Assembly: GCA_030068075.1 (NCBI GenBank)
Contig: CM057831.1
Coordinates: forward strand, 7,515,464-7,579,463
Reading direction: 5' to 3'
From: Paguma larvata
Lineage: Eukaryota; Chordata; Mammalia; Carnivora; Viverridae
Length of the DNA: 64,000 nt
Shown: positions 22,086 through 34,319 of the stretch, piece by piece
Position numbering within the stretch: position 1 is the first letter of the stretch
Layout: each line of letters starts with the position of its first letter
Notes under the pieces: generated by a model
What the model saw: only the letters and a program-made list of their open reading frames with translations
Databases searched by the model: none
What the model was told of the DNA's origin: nothing
Translations under genes and position numbers: made by a program

Positions 22086-23535
22086 ATTATTGCTGCTAAT
22101 TCTTGGGATAGGCGAGTTCTGGGTGGGTTTTTAAGGAGCCTGTCCAGTTAAACAGAAGAGAAATTCAACAGTGACTCATTCCAGGTATCCTTGACCTCAA
22201 ACTGTCTCCACGGGCCCAGCCAGTCCTTCTTGCTCACCTGTTCTCCCTGGCTCTCCCAGACCCTTTCTGTGGCAAAGTCCTATGGAGGCTACTGTCCTAT
22301 GTCACCAAGCGAAGACAACACCAGAATAAGCACCAGAAGCACTCTGCCAGAGCTTTGGAAACCAGATGGGGCCTAGGGATTTTTTCCCTGAGTACCAGTG
22401 CCAGCAGGGACATGTTCTACAAATGTCTGGGTCTACTAGAGCCAGGATCTATAGTTGGCTCATGAGAGCCATAATGGGCTGGCTGGCATTCCAAGAGCCT
22501 CGTGGATACCAAGAAGCTTCTCAAACATCGCCACTCAGAGATCCTCAGGGCTGTGATTGGAGTGCGGTCCGTGCATGGACTACTTCCCTTGGGCACAGTG
22601 AAGAGGAGAGATAGCAATGAAAGCCATCAAGATACTTGAAGGGCATAACTGGCCCCCACATTACTAACCAAAGATAATAGTGTCTAGCCTTACTGCTGGA
22701 GCAGGGACCTGGATCCCCCTGGAGTGCCTAGCATTAACTCTACTCTGGATTCTGAGAAGGTACGGAAGGAGCTCCAGGGAGGAGTAGCAAGGGTTGGGCT
22801 CTCAGAGGGATCAAAAATGTGGCTATTTATCAATGGTCTGGAACTATCTGAATATTTTAACAACCAGAATGGCCGTGGCTGTGCATACGGCTGGAGGTTT
22901 GCTCTGCTGTCTGTTTAAGCAGAGAACAGGCTATTAGGTTTTGCAACATGGAGATCATTGATGTTTTGCTGAGCTGATAAAAATAGAAGTCTGACTGAGG
23001 GGGTTCAGAGGAAAATGCAAGGAAAATTGGTGACTCTTTGAAGGGGTTTTGCTCTAAAGAGGAGGAGAGGAATGGGATCTGAGATGGGAGATTAAAAGAA
23101 AGTTTTCTTAAAGTGGGAGAATTAATAGCATGTTTGTAACATCGATGACAAAGATCTTATAGAGAGATGATGCTTACCTTTGTTTGTCACCCAGGGGCTG
23201 TGGGTGGGAGGTACTAAGGCTACACATTTTTTCTTCAGTATTATTTTCAGCTTTTCTTCCCATTGTTTCTGTTAGGAAGTACCAGGTATCCCTTCCACTA
23301 TTATTTTTTCTTCTCTTGTTATAGATGCTGCTCTGATTCATTTCTGGGCATTTTTCTTTCTCTGACTCTATTTTTAGTGTAAAGTCGGCTTGATAAATCA
23401 ATAAGCACCAGGTAGCCTGCGTATACCGGATGTGTGCTCTTTTCTCTGCCAAGAGACCAACATTTCAGTATCTTAAGCCATGGCCCAGAAAACCAAATGC
23501 CACTCTGTAATATTAGCTTTGCAGGCAGCTCTCGC
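22086..23535. other. Unassigned non-coding DNA
   Basis: No gene is supported. Overlapping short frames at 22191-22617 and the 92-codon minus frame at 23174-23452 show no recognised domain. Confidence 0.4.
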
Positions 23536-23695
23536 TTATCTCTATCTGTCTGTCTATCTATCTATCTATCTACCTACCTACAGATCAATCATCTATATTA
23601 TTTATAATATATCTATTACCTATCTATTCATCCATCCATCAATCCATTCCTCTATCTACCCATTCATCCATTATCTATCTATCTATCATCTATCT
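23536..23695. repeat. (TATC)n/(CATC)n microsatellite, left part
   Basis: Interrupted tetranucleotide array dominated by tatc/catc units. The tract continues at 23896-23985 on the other side of a SINE. Confidence 0.9.
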
Positions 23696-23895
23696 TTTTA
23701 AAAAATATTTATTTATTTTGAGAGAGAAAGAGAGAGTAGGGGAGAGGTGGAGGTGGGATGAGAGAGAATCCCAAGCAGACTCTGAGCTCTCAGTGCAGAG
23801 CCCAATATGGGGCTTGAGCTCACAAACCGTGAGATCATGACCTGAACCGAAATCAAGTGTTGGACGCTTAACTGACTGAGCCACCCAGGCACCCC
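23696..23895 (-). mobile_element. SINEC copy inside a tetranucleotide array
   Basis: Minus-strand copy (tttatttattttgagagag at left; gagccacccaggcacccc at right). Both flanks are tatc-type repeats, so the exact target duplication cannot be fixed. Confidence 0.93.
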
Positions 23896-23985
23896 ATATC
23901 TATCTATGATATCTAGATGATAGTATCTAGATGATAGCTCACTAGCTATCATCTATGCATTCATCCATCCATCTATCATCTAATT
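23896..23985. repeat. (TATC)n/(CATC)n microsatellite, right part
   Basis: Continuation of the array, with atatctagatgatagt-type degenerate units and catccatccatctatcatc. Confidence 0.85.
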
Positions 23986-24879
23986 CTAGAAAAAAATTAA
24001 ACCACTCTGGCTGTCTATTGAACTAATTTCTTTATTCAAATCCCAACCAGTTGACATGAAAAATACTGCCTACAGGCATCCCAAGTTTAAAGTTGTATGA
24101 TAAGGCATCCTTCCTTAGAGTGCTTCCCTAGTTTCTACCCCTCCATTACCTCCAAGAAAGAGTTAAGGTGGTTGGGGAGGAAACGTGTGATAAATCGCTG
24201 TCTAGTGTCCATCACATCCTCGATTCCTATGTATTAGAGATAGCCAGCCCCCTCCTGAATTCTCGTATCCACCCTCCAGTGCTCCTCCATGCTATGTAGC
24301 CAAGGGCTACCTTCCTTCCTGGGCCCAGTAAGTGGGTTTCTCTTACTCTGTAATATGTGGGAACTCTCTTTACTATTCCATGGAGGATGAGATGCTGCTT
24401 CCTTTCCAAAGGTCACAGAAGGAGGCAATAGAACAGAGGGGTTAAGAGTCCAAACTGTTGCATAAGACAGGCTGGGTACTAGTCTCACCTTGTACTGACT
24501 GCTCTGGGCAGCATATTCCCCGTGAGGTGGGGGTGAAATATATCATAATGCTTTATTAGGGCTATGGACCAAATGAGGGAAAAAGATTAAAGTCCTTGGT
24601 TTTCAAAACAAGTCCTTGTTTATATTCTATACCAAAAATTTTCCGCTTTATTACGAGTACGATACTTAGAGTATCTAAATGTGATTTCTTCCCAGGTTTC
24701 TAAATCCTTAAGCCTAATTCTCAGTAACGTTTCCCCATTAGGAAGGCTTCCTTATTTATACAATAGATGGCAACAGAAAATATATAAATATAATGAAATC
24801 TTTATCTTGTGGTGACCCCCTCAGAACTCTGTTGTTTTTCTTTTTTCCGTTTAAGGAACTAAAGGAATTTTTGAATGGC
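23986..24879. other. Unassigned non-coding DNA
   Basis: No gene or named repeat recognised. Short overlapping minus frames at 24227-24488 lack domains. Confidence 0.4.
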
Positions 24880-25252
24880 TTTAATTTTTAATTGAAACAT
24901 AATGAACATAAAGTATCATACTCGTTTCAGGTATACGATACAGTGATTTGACAATTCTATACATCACTCAGTGCTCATCATGGTAAGTGTACTCTTAATT
25001 CCCCTCACCTATTTCAGTCACCCCCCCCCACACACACACACACCTCTTTTCTAGTAATCATCTGTTCCCTGTATTGAAGAGTCTGGGGTTTTTTTTTGTT
25101 TTTTTCTTTGTTCATTTGTTTTATTTCTTAAATTCCACATGTGTGAAATCATATGATATTTGTCTTTTTCTCACTGATTTATTTCACTTAGCATAATACC
25201 CTCTATCTAGCCATGTTGTTGAGAATAGCAAGATCTCTTTCTTTCTTTTTTA

Positions 25253-25712
25253 ATAGTTTATTTTCAAATTGGTTTACATATAACACCCAGTGTTCATCTC
25301 AACACGTGCCCTCTTTAATGCCTGTCACCCCGTCTCCTCCCTCCCTCCCTCACCCTCTCACCCTCAGTTTGTTCTTAGTCTTTGAGAGTCTCTTATGTTT
25401 TATCTCCCTCCCTCTCTGTGTCTTTTTTTCCTTTCTCCTCTTCCCCTCCCTCATGGTTTTTGCTAAGTCTCTCAAAATCCACCTATGCGTATACCCCAAT
25501 GTTCATAGCAGCACTTTCGACAATAGCCAAATCATGGAAAGAGACCAAGTGCCCAACAACTGACGAATGGACAAAGAAGATGAGGCACCTATATACAATG
25601 GACTACTACGTGGCAATGAGAAAAAATGCAATTTAGCCATGTGTAGCAACATGGATGGAACTGGAGGGTATTATGTTAAGTGAAATAAGTCAGTCAGAAA
25701 AAGACAGATGTG
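25253..25712 (-). mobile_element. Young L1 fragment with 5' inversion (twin priming)
   Basis: The left half (25253 to about 25485) is the complement of the young L1 3' UTR, including ttggtttacatataacaccc and aagtctctcaaaatccacct. The right half (about 25486-25712) is ORF2 C-terminal sequence in sense orientation, ending gtcagaaaaagacagat. The two halves adjoin in the L1 map with about 15 bases lost. Flanking 11-bp copies of tttctttttta lie at 25242-25252 and 25713-25723. This is the classic head-inverted structure. Confidence 0.92.
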
Positions 25713-25741
25713 TTTCTTTTTTACAGGTAAGTAATATTCCA

Positions 25742-25784
<43 letters not shown>
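25742..25784. repeat. (CA)n microsatellite
   Basis: An uninterrupted ca/ac dinucleotide run of about 20 units. Confidence 0.97.
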
Positions 25785-25785
<1 letters not shown>

Positions 25786-25865
25786 CATCTTTATCCATTC
25801 ATCTATTGATGGACACTTGGGCTGCTTCCATATCTTGGCTATTGGTAATAATGCTGCTATAAACT

Positions 25866-27419
25866 ATAAATAAATTGAAAAATACATAATAAAATAAATA
25901 GGTATGTGCAGCCAAGATCAGTTTCAAATTTCTGTGAGGGAAGAATTTCACGGGTTGAATGAAATAAATAGTGGGGCCCTGGCAAGTGTCTGTTACCTGC
26001 ACCTCTCCTGTCCTCGCGGCAGCACTGGGTGGACTAAGCAGTATGCCAAAGTGGAGTCAGCAGGGGCCAGGAAGTCACGGCACCCCTTTCTTCTCTCCAC
26101 AATACATCTTCCTGGTTAACGCGGCACAGAGCTTTCCCCAGCTGCGGTTGATAAGGTCTCAGAATCCTTCTCAATACAGTGCGGCAGCAAGTCATTACCA
26201 ATTAATTGGCACTGGCAAGCACATAGAAATCAATTTTCTATCCCTGGAATAAAAGTATTTGTTTCAGTGAATTTATCTTCATGATATATAGGGAACATTC
26301 GGTAATAGAGTTTAGTTTTCTTTTTTTTTTTTCCCCACGACTACATCAACTACAATGAAAACCACCAACTCCCACAAAAGGAGATCTTCCTCTACCAATT
26401 ATGCTGCTCAGCATCTCGTCACACCTCGGCCTTCCTCCACAGGAGGCGGGGCAAGACAGTTCCCAGGCCGGTCATGGGACCACATCTTGTTTGAGTCCGT
26501 GGAGCAAAAACTCTTTCAGTCACATTTCTTTTGGGGACAGAAGCTCTTTTTCTCTATCTCTTAGTTCTTTCTCTCTCAGTAACCTCTCATTTGAAGTTTC
26601 CAGAACTTTTCATACCCCTTTCTCTCCTCAGAACAGAGAATAATCATTAAAAATGAACATTTACAGGATAATATATTATGACCCCTATAAAAGAGGGATT
26701 TGGAGAGGGTCATGCTTAGTCTACAGCAATAACTTTCTAGGATAGGATTTCAGGAAATAAGACCGAAGGAGAGATGGGTCAGGAAGAACGGTTTTTCTGA
26801 CATATGGCGACTTTTACCATTCGGCTTTCTGGCGAGGCGTGATAAATGGGGTGCACGTGGGGAAACGCATATGCTTCTGAGAAAGAGTTGGGGTTCTTAG
26901 AGTCCTGTGGGAGATGACAGAGACGAGACACAAACAAATCCTCACGTTCAGGAGCAGTGACATTTAATAAAGTGATTAAGCAGTGGCATTATATAAGTTC
27001 TCAGGCCATTTTGAAGTGGTTAACGTGGGTGGATGGAGGCCAGGCCTCACTGGGGAAGGAAGAAAGGGGTGTTCTTCTTGATTAAAACTTGCAAGCAATG
27101 ATGGTAAAAATTTCATGGGAAGTTGTGTCTGATTGTCCTTAGCATTAAATGACATCGATTATTAAAAGTCTTCTCCCCCTCCCTGCCACAGAGGTGAAGA
27201 TACAGGCTAGGGAGGAATGGAAATATTTGTGAACGGAGTCTGAGTTGTGTTTCAATCATTTGCAGATGCTTCAGGTTCGTCTCCATCCATTAACCTCTAC
27301 CTTTTCCTAGGTGGCTTTCACTGACCCCAGAGTCTCGTTTCTACTTACTAGAAGGGCATTGCCTCCATGATAGCACTGTGGGTAAGGACCTACCTCCAGG
27401 GCTATCGGGGGGAGTTCAA
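25866..27419. other. Unassigned non-coding DNA
   Basis: No gene recognised. Overlapping frames at 25904-26643 are short and domain-free. A T-run lies at 26320-26332. Confidence 0.4.
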
Positions 27420-27520
27420 TGATATACCAACTATGTATAAAGTACTCGGCAGAGAACGAAGTATGTGGCAATTGCCCTAAAACGCAGATCCTACTGCTGT
27501 TGTTATCATTATGTTCTACC
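27420..27520 (+). mobile_element. MIR SINE 3' remnant
   Basis: The tgtataaagtactcggcag segment followed by gctgttgttatcattatg fits a MIR 3' end. Diverged, short. Confidence 0.45.
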
Positions 27521-28239
27521 TTTCCCACCAGCGCTGATGGAAGGCGTCTTGTAAAACCTTCATCCAGCAGCTATTTCCACTGGGCCCTGTCTCTATGTCC
27601 TAATCCAGGGGAAAAGTATAAGAAGCACAGTTGCATTTGTCATCAACCACACTTGTTTTAGTCACTGTTAAATCAGGTATATGATCCATAATTTGTTGAA
27701 GGAAACTGACCTGTACAGAATCTATAAGTGAATGAAGATAGATGGGCAAATCCCACTCTGGCCAAATTCTTGCTGCTGCGGATGGTAGAAGGAAGTGGAA
27801 TGATTCCTGTAGAAGGTAATAGGGGGCTATCCGGTCCAATTTCCTACTTAAAGTGAGAATCACAGTCTTAACTCTCCTTCGAATTTTTATCTGAGTCTCC
27901 TTTGATGCTGGGATTAAGAGGTTTCACGTTTTTCTCAAGCAAAAACCAAGATACATTCTTGGACAAAAATGAGTGAACTTACCAAGATGTGTTGATAGAC
28001 TGGTTGATCACAGTGGATGTCTGGGATGTAGTATTATTCTTTATACAGAGCAAAGAACACTCGTATATGGGTCATCCGTGACTTCTGGTTCTGGAACTCT
28101 CACTGAAGAGGAAGTACGGTGCTCAAGAGGTTGGGCTTTGCAGGCAAATCTGGTCTAGAATCAGAGGAGAAAATTTAAGCCAGGGGTCTTCATTTGCGTG
28201 GGTGCTTTCCAAGGCCTGGGAGGGGCCTTAGAAATATAT
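27521..28239. other. Unassigned DNA
   Basis: An 87-codon minus frame (27600-27863) has an uneven, protein-like composition, but I cannot match it to any family and it has no supporting context. Treated as non-coding. Confidence 0.35.
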
Positions 28240-28345
28240 TCACATTATATAAAAAAGTATATATATTATATATGTATTTACATATTTATAAATATATATA
28301 TAGCATGCATATATATCTTATAATATTTATAAATATATATACTAT
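28240..28345. repeat. AT-rich low-complexity tract
   Basis: Dense tatata/ataaat sequence with degenerate repeats of tatttataaatatatata, interrupted by one gcatgc. Confidence 0.9.
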
Positions 28346-29907
28346 AATTACTTAAGACCGAGGACTCTTTATACCCCAATTTTATGTGAAGAGGCAATCA
28401 AAGACTGACTAACCAGTAAAATAACAAACACTGATGAAGTGGCTACTTCGTATATTTTATTGGAAATATTTTCAGATATATGACAATGGGAAATAGAAAC
28501 AAAGTAACAAATACAGTTAGAGACCTCAACACCCTCCTCTCAAAAATCAATGTAACATGCGAACAGATAATCAGCGTCGACAAAAAGGACTGAACGCTAT
28601 CAAGCAACTAGACACATCTGACATTTATTGAACATCTGACCAACAGTAGCAGAAAACACGACGCCACTTCGTTATGTGTTAACTTGAAGAGGCTGAAATA
28701 TATTTCCCAGAATGTTCACTCTCACGCATCTCTGATAATGGCGGGCCATAGGGAGGTCCTGAGGAAGAGCTGGGAGGTGGAAGGGGAGCACAGCCCTCCA
28801 CAGTGCAGGCATGTCCTTTGCTAATCTGCTGAGCCAACCTGATCGCCTGAGGCCGCAGGTGGACAGCAACTGTTCCCTCTTGCCCTGGATCTCCCTCAGC
28901 TTCTACAAGCCCTGGGGCGGGCATGCACGATTCACTCCAAAATGAAGGGACTCTGTTTGGCCAGCCCCCCATACTGCTATGTCAGAGTCAACAAGAAAGG
29001 ACCCAATTTCCGTCCCTCCTCATGGGTTTTGAGCTTCTGATGTTGCCTACATTGCTCCTGTATCTCTCTCTTTCCATCCATCCTTCCTTCCCACCTGCCT
29101 CCCCAGTGGCTTGTAATCCCCAGCGGGAGAGGTGAAGATGGCACCTTGCGGGATGGTTAGTCAGCTCCCGCAGCTGTGCGAGGTCAAATTCCCGTAACAA
29201 ATCTGTGCATATGTCGTCGTTCTTTGAAAGAACCTTCTCTGGTACAATTAACTCCCACCCCCACCGCCACACACGTACACACGACAAAGAGTAAGTAAAC
29301 CACCCACCCTCCCAATAAATAAATGAAGAAAGGAAGGTGGAGATGCATCAGGCAGTTAATTAATAAAAATGTTACTTTTCTGCACTTTGTAGTGTTTGGA
29401 ATACACAGGCTTTTACAAATGTGTCACTAATTTATTTTTAATGTGTGAAAAGTGTTATGGCTTATTTTCTCATTCTAAATGTCTTCACTTTTGAACCTAA
29501 TTTTGTGTTTTTAATTTTGTGTTCTTTTTCTTCCAGACATCCCTAAAACATTCAAGCCTCTTACCCATCCCCAACAGGATCCTCGTAGCACTAACTCCGT
29601 GACGCCGGGAACCCACTTCACCCCTCTTGAGTCCCAGTTTAATCTACAAAACACCAACGATATGTTAAATAGTGTAATAATATTATGCAACCACTAAGGT
29701 CATTGCTAGGATTAAATAAATTGATACATGCACAAGTGCTAATAGATATTAGCTATTGTAATTGTTATTTACAATACTGTCCTACTTTCTTACGGGTTTT
29801 TCCATTCCATCTAAAATGGACCTTATACAATATACTCTGTCATGCTCCTAAGGCTTCTTGAAGAATCAAATGAAATAATGTTTACGTTGCCATGAAGATG
29901 TTAGGTT
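28346..29907. other. Unassigned non-coding DNA
   Basis: No gene supported. A plus-strand MIR-like tail is possible at about 29680-29770 (aggattaaataaattgatac). The opposing frames at 28672-29287 overlap each other and lack domains. Confidence 0.4.
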
Positions 29908-30097
29908 TTTGTAAATACTTTATTTTTAGGAGAAAGTGGGGGAGGAGCAGAGAGAGAGGGAGACACAGAGTCCAAAAGCAGACACTAGGCTCCACCCTGT
30001 CAGCACAGAGCCCCACACAGGGCTCGAACTCACGAACTGCGAGATCATGACCTGAACTGAAGTTGGTGCTCAGCCAACTGAGCCACCCAGGTGCCCC
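29908..30097 (-). mobile_element. SINEC-type SINE, short tail
   Basis: Minus-strand copy from actttatttttaggagaaag to gagccacccaggtgcccc. The middle (cacagagccccacacagggc) differs from the young consensus, suggesting moderate age. No duplication defined. Confidence 0.94.
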
Positions 30098-30294
30098 AGT
30101 TTTATTTTAATCACCTAAAGAAGGGCATGTACACGTGCCTATATCCTATACCCTCTACGCCCTCTACACAAACACACACACTCTCACTCCCTCACACTCC
30201 TTCTAATTCCAGCGCAGGGGTCACAAGGATTGGCTGCTTACAGCCGCACAGGCTGTTTCCATTTTGGCCAGGTAGCACAGAAGGGTGTTTTAGG

Positions 30295-30485
30295 CCTTGT
30301 CCAGACTGCCTGGGTGGGAATTCCAGCTCCACCAGCCTCTGCTGTGAGGCACTGGGCAGGCCACTTAACATCTCTGTGCCTCAGTTTCTTCTCTGTAAAA
30401 TGGGGGTGATGACAGCACTCGCTTCTAGGGATGTTGTGGAGATGAAAGGAATCAACACATGCAACAATATATATAAAGTAAACTG
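30295..30485 (+). mobile_element. MIR SINE, well preserved
   Basis: Near-complete plus-strand MIR: cagactgcctgggtgggaat, the cactgggcaggccacttaac segment, tctctgtgcctcagtttctt, aaaatgggggtgatgacag, and a tail with acatgcaacaatatatataaa. Confidence 0.92.
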
Positions 30486-31966
30486 AGTATTATTACTTCC
30501 CTCTTACTAACACCGAGGGAGTGCTAGCTGAGTGCTAGCTCTTGCCCTCCATATCAAGTCGGCGTCTGGGGGCATATGAGAGCTTGCCAAGCTCTTGCGA
30601 AGAAAAGCCAAGCTCTGAGTTATGTGGCTGAGTATTTGATTGGTTAAAAACTAAGCTACAGAATGAGAAAAATGATGATAAAGTGTTAAATTTTTCATAA
30701 AGCAAATTGCATTCCATTTCATATACCTTGGTCACTTGGATGATGTTCTCCCTACGTTTTCTATTTTGTGTAATTTTGGTAGTGGCAGATGGTAATTTAG
30801 TTATTGCTTTCTTTGACAATGTAAAAAATTGGGCTTCCTATTAAAAAGAATTTACTGGTCTATGACATCCGAAATTCCGGGAATCATCAGTCTGGAAGAT
30901 TCTTAGGCTCCGATTAATTCCATAGACATAAGTATTGCTTCTAAGGGTCACCACTTTCAACAAGGTACTGGAGTCAGTGCTTAAGAAAACCTGCATCCAT
31001 ATTCCTTGACCGCTCTTGATTTTTTTTCATGAAGCTCTTTAGCCAGATGGAGGAAGAAAACTCAGGCATTTTTCTCCACTCTGACTAGCCTGAGGTTACA
31101 GATACGGGACTTACACCTGAAACTACAGTGATTCCCGGGACCGCTCCATCAACGGGCGAGAAAAGGGGAAGTTAACGAATCCAGAAGCGTCTTTAGGATT
31201 TGAGCCAAAGCAAGGGAATCTCAGTGGATAAAGGGTCTGCAAACAACAAAAGTGTCTGATTCCAACAGAGGCCACTTGGCGTCAACACCTTCCCTCGGTC
31301 CCTTACTCGATACTCCTTCGCTCTACCACTGTGGAAAGAGAGAGCTATTTAATAGTCAAGGCCATTTCAGGGCCAAAGACAACCAGTTAATGACAACACT
31401 TCCCTGAAATTTCAGCCCCCCCCCAACATACACTTTTTAATCAAAAGAACAGCCCTCCGCATCCCTCCCATAATAGATCCTGGCCTTCATCCACCCACAT
31501 TAATCACTCCAAGATGGCCCGAGAACTTATTTAATGTCACTGCCTAATCACTTTATGAAATGTCATTGCTCCTGATTGTGAAGATTTGTTTTGTTTCTCA
31601 TCCCTGTCCATCTCCCCCAGAATTCCACTGAAAGGTGGTATTAGGGTCCCTACTGTGCACCAACCGTGTACATCCTCACCAAGATCCCAGACGTTTTGAA
31701 AATGAGTACATTTCTGCAAAGGTGACGTACTGTCACGGAAACCCTCAGAAAGCAGATGAATTCAACCCCTGATGACTCCTGCTTCTCTCGTTTTTCCCTG
31801 CGAGGTTGGAAATACAGAGACGGAGCTATCTGCAAACTAACATTATGGGAAAGCACCCAGTTTTGTGGCTTTTTTTTAGGAGAACAGGATGTTCAGCTAT
31901 GGCTTGAGAGAGAAATCAGCTCTTTTCACGATGATAGGAAAGAAAATCTGTAATAATTATTCTTTT
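30486..31966. other. Unassigned non-coding DNA
   Basis: No gene or named repeat recognised. A tandem gctagctgagtgctagct lies near 30523-30540. Confidence 0.4.
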
Positions 31967-32183
31967 CTTAATTTTTTATGTTTATTTATGTTGAGGGAGA
32001 GAGAGACAGAGTGTGAGTGGAGGAGGGGCAGAGTGAGAGAGAGGGAGACACAGAACGTGAAGCAGGCTCCAGGCTCTGAGCTGTCAGCACAGAGCCCTAT
32101 GTGGGGCTCGAACTCATGAATTGCAAGATCATGACCTGAGCTGAAGTCGGACACTTAACCGATTGAGCCACCCAGGTGGCCCC
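31967..32183 (-). mobile_element. SINEC_Fc-type SINE
   Basis: Minus-strand copy from aattttttatgtttatttat to gagccacccaggtggcccc, with a typical centre (ctgtcagcacagagccctat). Target duplication imperfect and not defined. Confidence 0.95.
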
Positions 32184-32710
32184 TGTCATGATTTTTCTAT
32201 TGTTTGAGTCACCAAGCCTCAGTTTCTCTGCCTGACATCCAAGCAGTCCACAAGTCGGTCTCATGCAGGCTTCTCAGCGGCATGTGCTAGTCCCTCTCTA
32301 GAAGGACCTCAGATCCAAACAGGCCCTTCTTCTGATTTTCCTCCAAGCCGAATGTCTTCATCGGTGCTTTTAACCTTGCGCCGTTCCTTGCCCCTCCCTA
32401 TACTCCAGCGAGTCCTCTTCTGACTTAATCGCCTTTATCTTTTTTTAACCCCAGACTTATGTACTAATTAAGCTTTTCCAAGTGCCAAGCAGGGGACTGG
32501 TAACACATAAAGGAAAGGCCCTCACCTTTCCTTCTAAAATCTTATACGGAAAGACTGATGTGTGCACGAAGATGGAGATGAAGATTTCGCAGGTGGAAAA
32601 AGTCTGCTCAGGAACAGGCAGCGTGAAGGACAGAGGAGGTGACTGAGGGAAAGGTTTCATAGGCGAGATGAGTCTTGAGGTGGGTTTTGGAAGAGGCGTA
32701 TGTATTCTCC
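32184..32710. other. Unassigned non-coding DNA
   Basis: No gene supported. Overlapping minus frames (32457-32941) are proline-rich only because they read the G-run on the other strand. Confidence 0.4.
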
Positions 32711-32752
32711 GGGGGGGGGGGGGAGGGGGCGGGGGGGAGGGAGGAAGGTATT
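32711..32752 (+). repeat. G-run / G-quadruplex-capable tract
   Basis: About 40 bp almost wholly G: a run of 13 G, then runs of 5, 7, 3 and further G tracts separated by single a or c. This meets the usual four-run G-quadruplex pattern several times over. Confidence 0.9.
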
Positions 32753-32949
32753 GCCGAATGCATCTCCGGCAAAGCCGTGCCTGGGATGGGGCTGGGGGCT
32801 GGGAGTCGCCCTGTCGCAGAGCCCGTCTGCACAATGTGAGCGTGAGCGAGTGTGTGCGCGGGGGGCTGGAGTGTAGTGTGTGTTTCCCGGTCTGGTGTCT
32901 AGGGGGCTCGGTGCACACATCCTAGGCAGTCTGCGAGGCAATGAGGCTT

Positions 32950-33110
32950 ACTTAACATTCACTGTGGGACAAATAAGAGAAAATTAAAAGAGCAATTTTA
33001 GGAGGGAATAATTGTTTTCCATACACCATAATTACAACTGCTTGTAAATGCGGCTATCATAAACGAATCTGCCTTTTAGAGTTCTCTTAAATTCTCTTGG
33101 TAATGAACAG
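32950..33110. promoter_or_regulatory. Candidate conserved non-coding element
   Basis: The block is unique-looking and AT-rich, with many homeodomain-type cores (ataattgt, cataattaca) and no repeat character. The call is an inference from texture; conservation was not measured. Confidence 0.3.
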
Positions 33111-33156
33111 ACGCTAAAGGAAAGGGACCTAGGAGCCCTGACGGAGAAGCTGGGTC

Positions 33157-33178
33157 TGCACTGACCCCTGGTGTCCGC
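33157..33178. promoter_or_regulatory. CTCF-like motif
   Basis: ctgcactgacccctggtgtc resembles the complement of the CTCF core (CCACCAGGGGGC), with mismatches on either side of cccctggtg. Its surroundings (33130-33240) are GC-rich with several CpGs. Weak evidence on its own. Confidence 0.3.
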
Positions 33179-33179
33179 C

Positions 33180-34319
33180 GGGCGCAGAGGCCTCTTGCCG
33201 CTGGTGCGCGGCTAGCTGGTGAGCTGGCACCGGCCGCTCCATCACCTCCCCAGCCCTGGCTTCAGAGAGACCCCCCAGGACCAAAAGGGAGTCTTAGACT
33301 CGGCCTTCCTCAGCCTCGTGAGGTCATTCCCTCCTATATGTCTTCAATTCTCTTCCCCTCTTGCCCGCCAGTCCCCACTCCCCACAAAGGGCACCTTGGA
33401 AAAGCGGCCATTTAGAAACTGGATGTCATTTCTGAGGCTTCCTGTGGTTGCTTCCTCCCCTTTCTCACACCCCGCAAGCTGATACCCACTCAGTCCCTGA
33501 GGTCCTTTGATCGTACCTCCTACAGGACACCCCAATCCACCCACAGCTTGAAATCGGGACACCGTGCCCCGCCTTGGCTCCCAAGCAACAGCCCCCCCCC
33601 AAAGGCATCCCTGCCTGAGACTCTCCCGTCCTCAGGGACACCCCACTTTTAGCTCACCAGATTTATTCCTCAACCAACATTTGATATGCTAGAAGGATCT
33701 TAATTGCTTCTATTAAGTAACTGCTCGGGCTTGGGTCTGTCACGTGGGCAGCCTCATCGCCTGTAAGATGAAGGTTTGGGGCAAAAGCTGTGTATTTCTG
33801 CTCTTGAAGACTTCTACTGTTAGTTCCCTTAGCACTTTGCCCTTTCCCCTTGTTTTAAAAACCTCTTCTACCACATAAAACCACTGGTTAAAGACAATTA
33901 ATTTGTCACCCTCATTGTTTTTGTTTCTCGTTTTATCTTTGTGTTTTATTTTCCACTGAAGACATGTTCGGCTGCTGTTGGAGCATCTGGTTAGCAGAAG
34001 GTCTCTCGCGTTACTGTAAGAGTTAATTCCAGCCGACAATGAAACAAAAAGTAAAAATACCGATGTTATCTAGCCTGTGCAGCCTTATCGTGAGTAAATC
34101 CAGCACTTCCACGCATCAGCTTGAAATACCAAGGAAAGCACACGGCCACTGGAGATCCCCAGAAAATGAAGGGATCCATTGAAATAAATGACCACAAAGG
34201 TAACACCAGCTCGAGGCTTCTCAGTTTTCGAGGTTTCTCAGTGTCTCATATCTTAAATCCCTCTCAGCATTCTCTGTGGGGCACACAGCCCATTCCTCTA
34301 ATTGCCCCTGGTCCATAAA
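33180..34319. other. Unassigned, moderately GC-rich then AT-rich DNA
   Basis: No gene is supported. Frames at 33219-33562 overlap on both strands without domains. Confidence 0.4.

Larger units (their letters stand above)
24880..25865 (-). mobile_element. Old LINE-1 3' end, host of a nested L1
   Basis: Left part 24880-25252 is the complement of an older L1 3' end (tgaaacataatgaacataaa; later ttatttcacttagcataata). Right part 25724-25865 is the complement of its ORF2 tail (atttatccattcatctattgat-type segment; gctgcttccatatcttggct). A younger L1 at 25253-25712 splits it. A CA repeat has expanded at 25742-25784. Confidence 0.85.

Noticed and set aside
23480..23701. 73-codon frame rich in Ile, Tyr and Ser
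   Set aside because: Translation of the tatc/catc microsatellite.
27307..27863. Minus frames that first looked like a decayed retroviral envelope
   Set aside because: The pieces are in different frames, have no recognisable hallmark, and part of the interval is a MIR 3' end.
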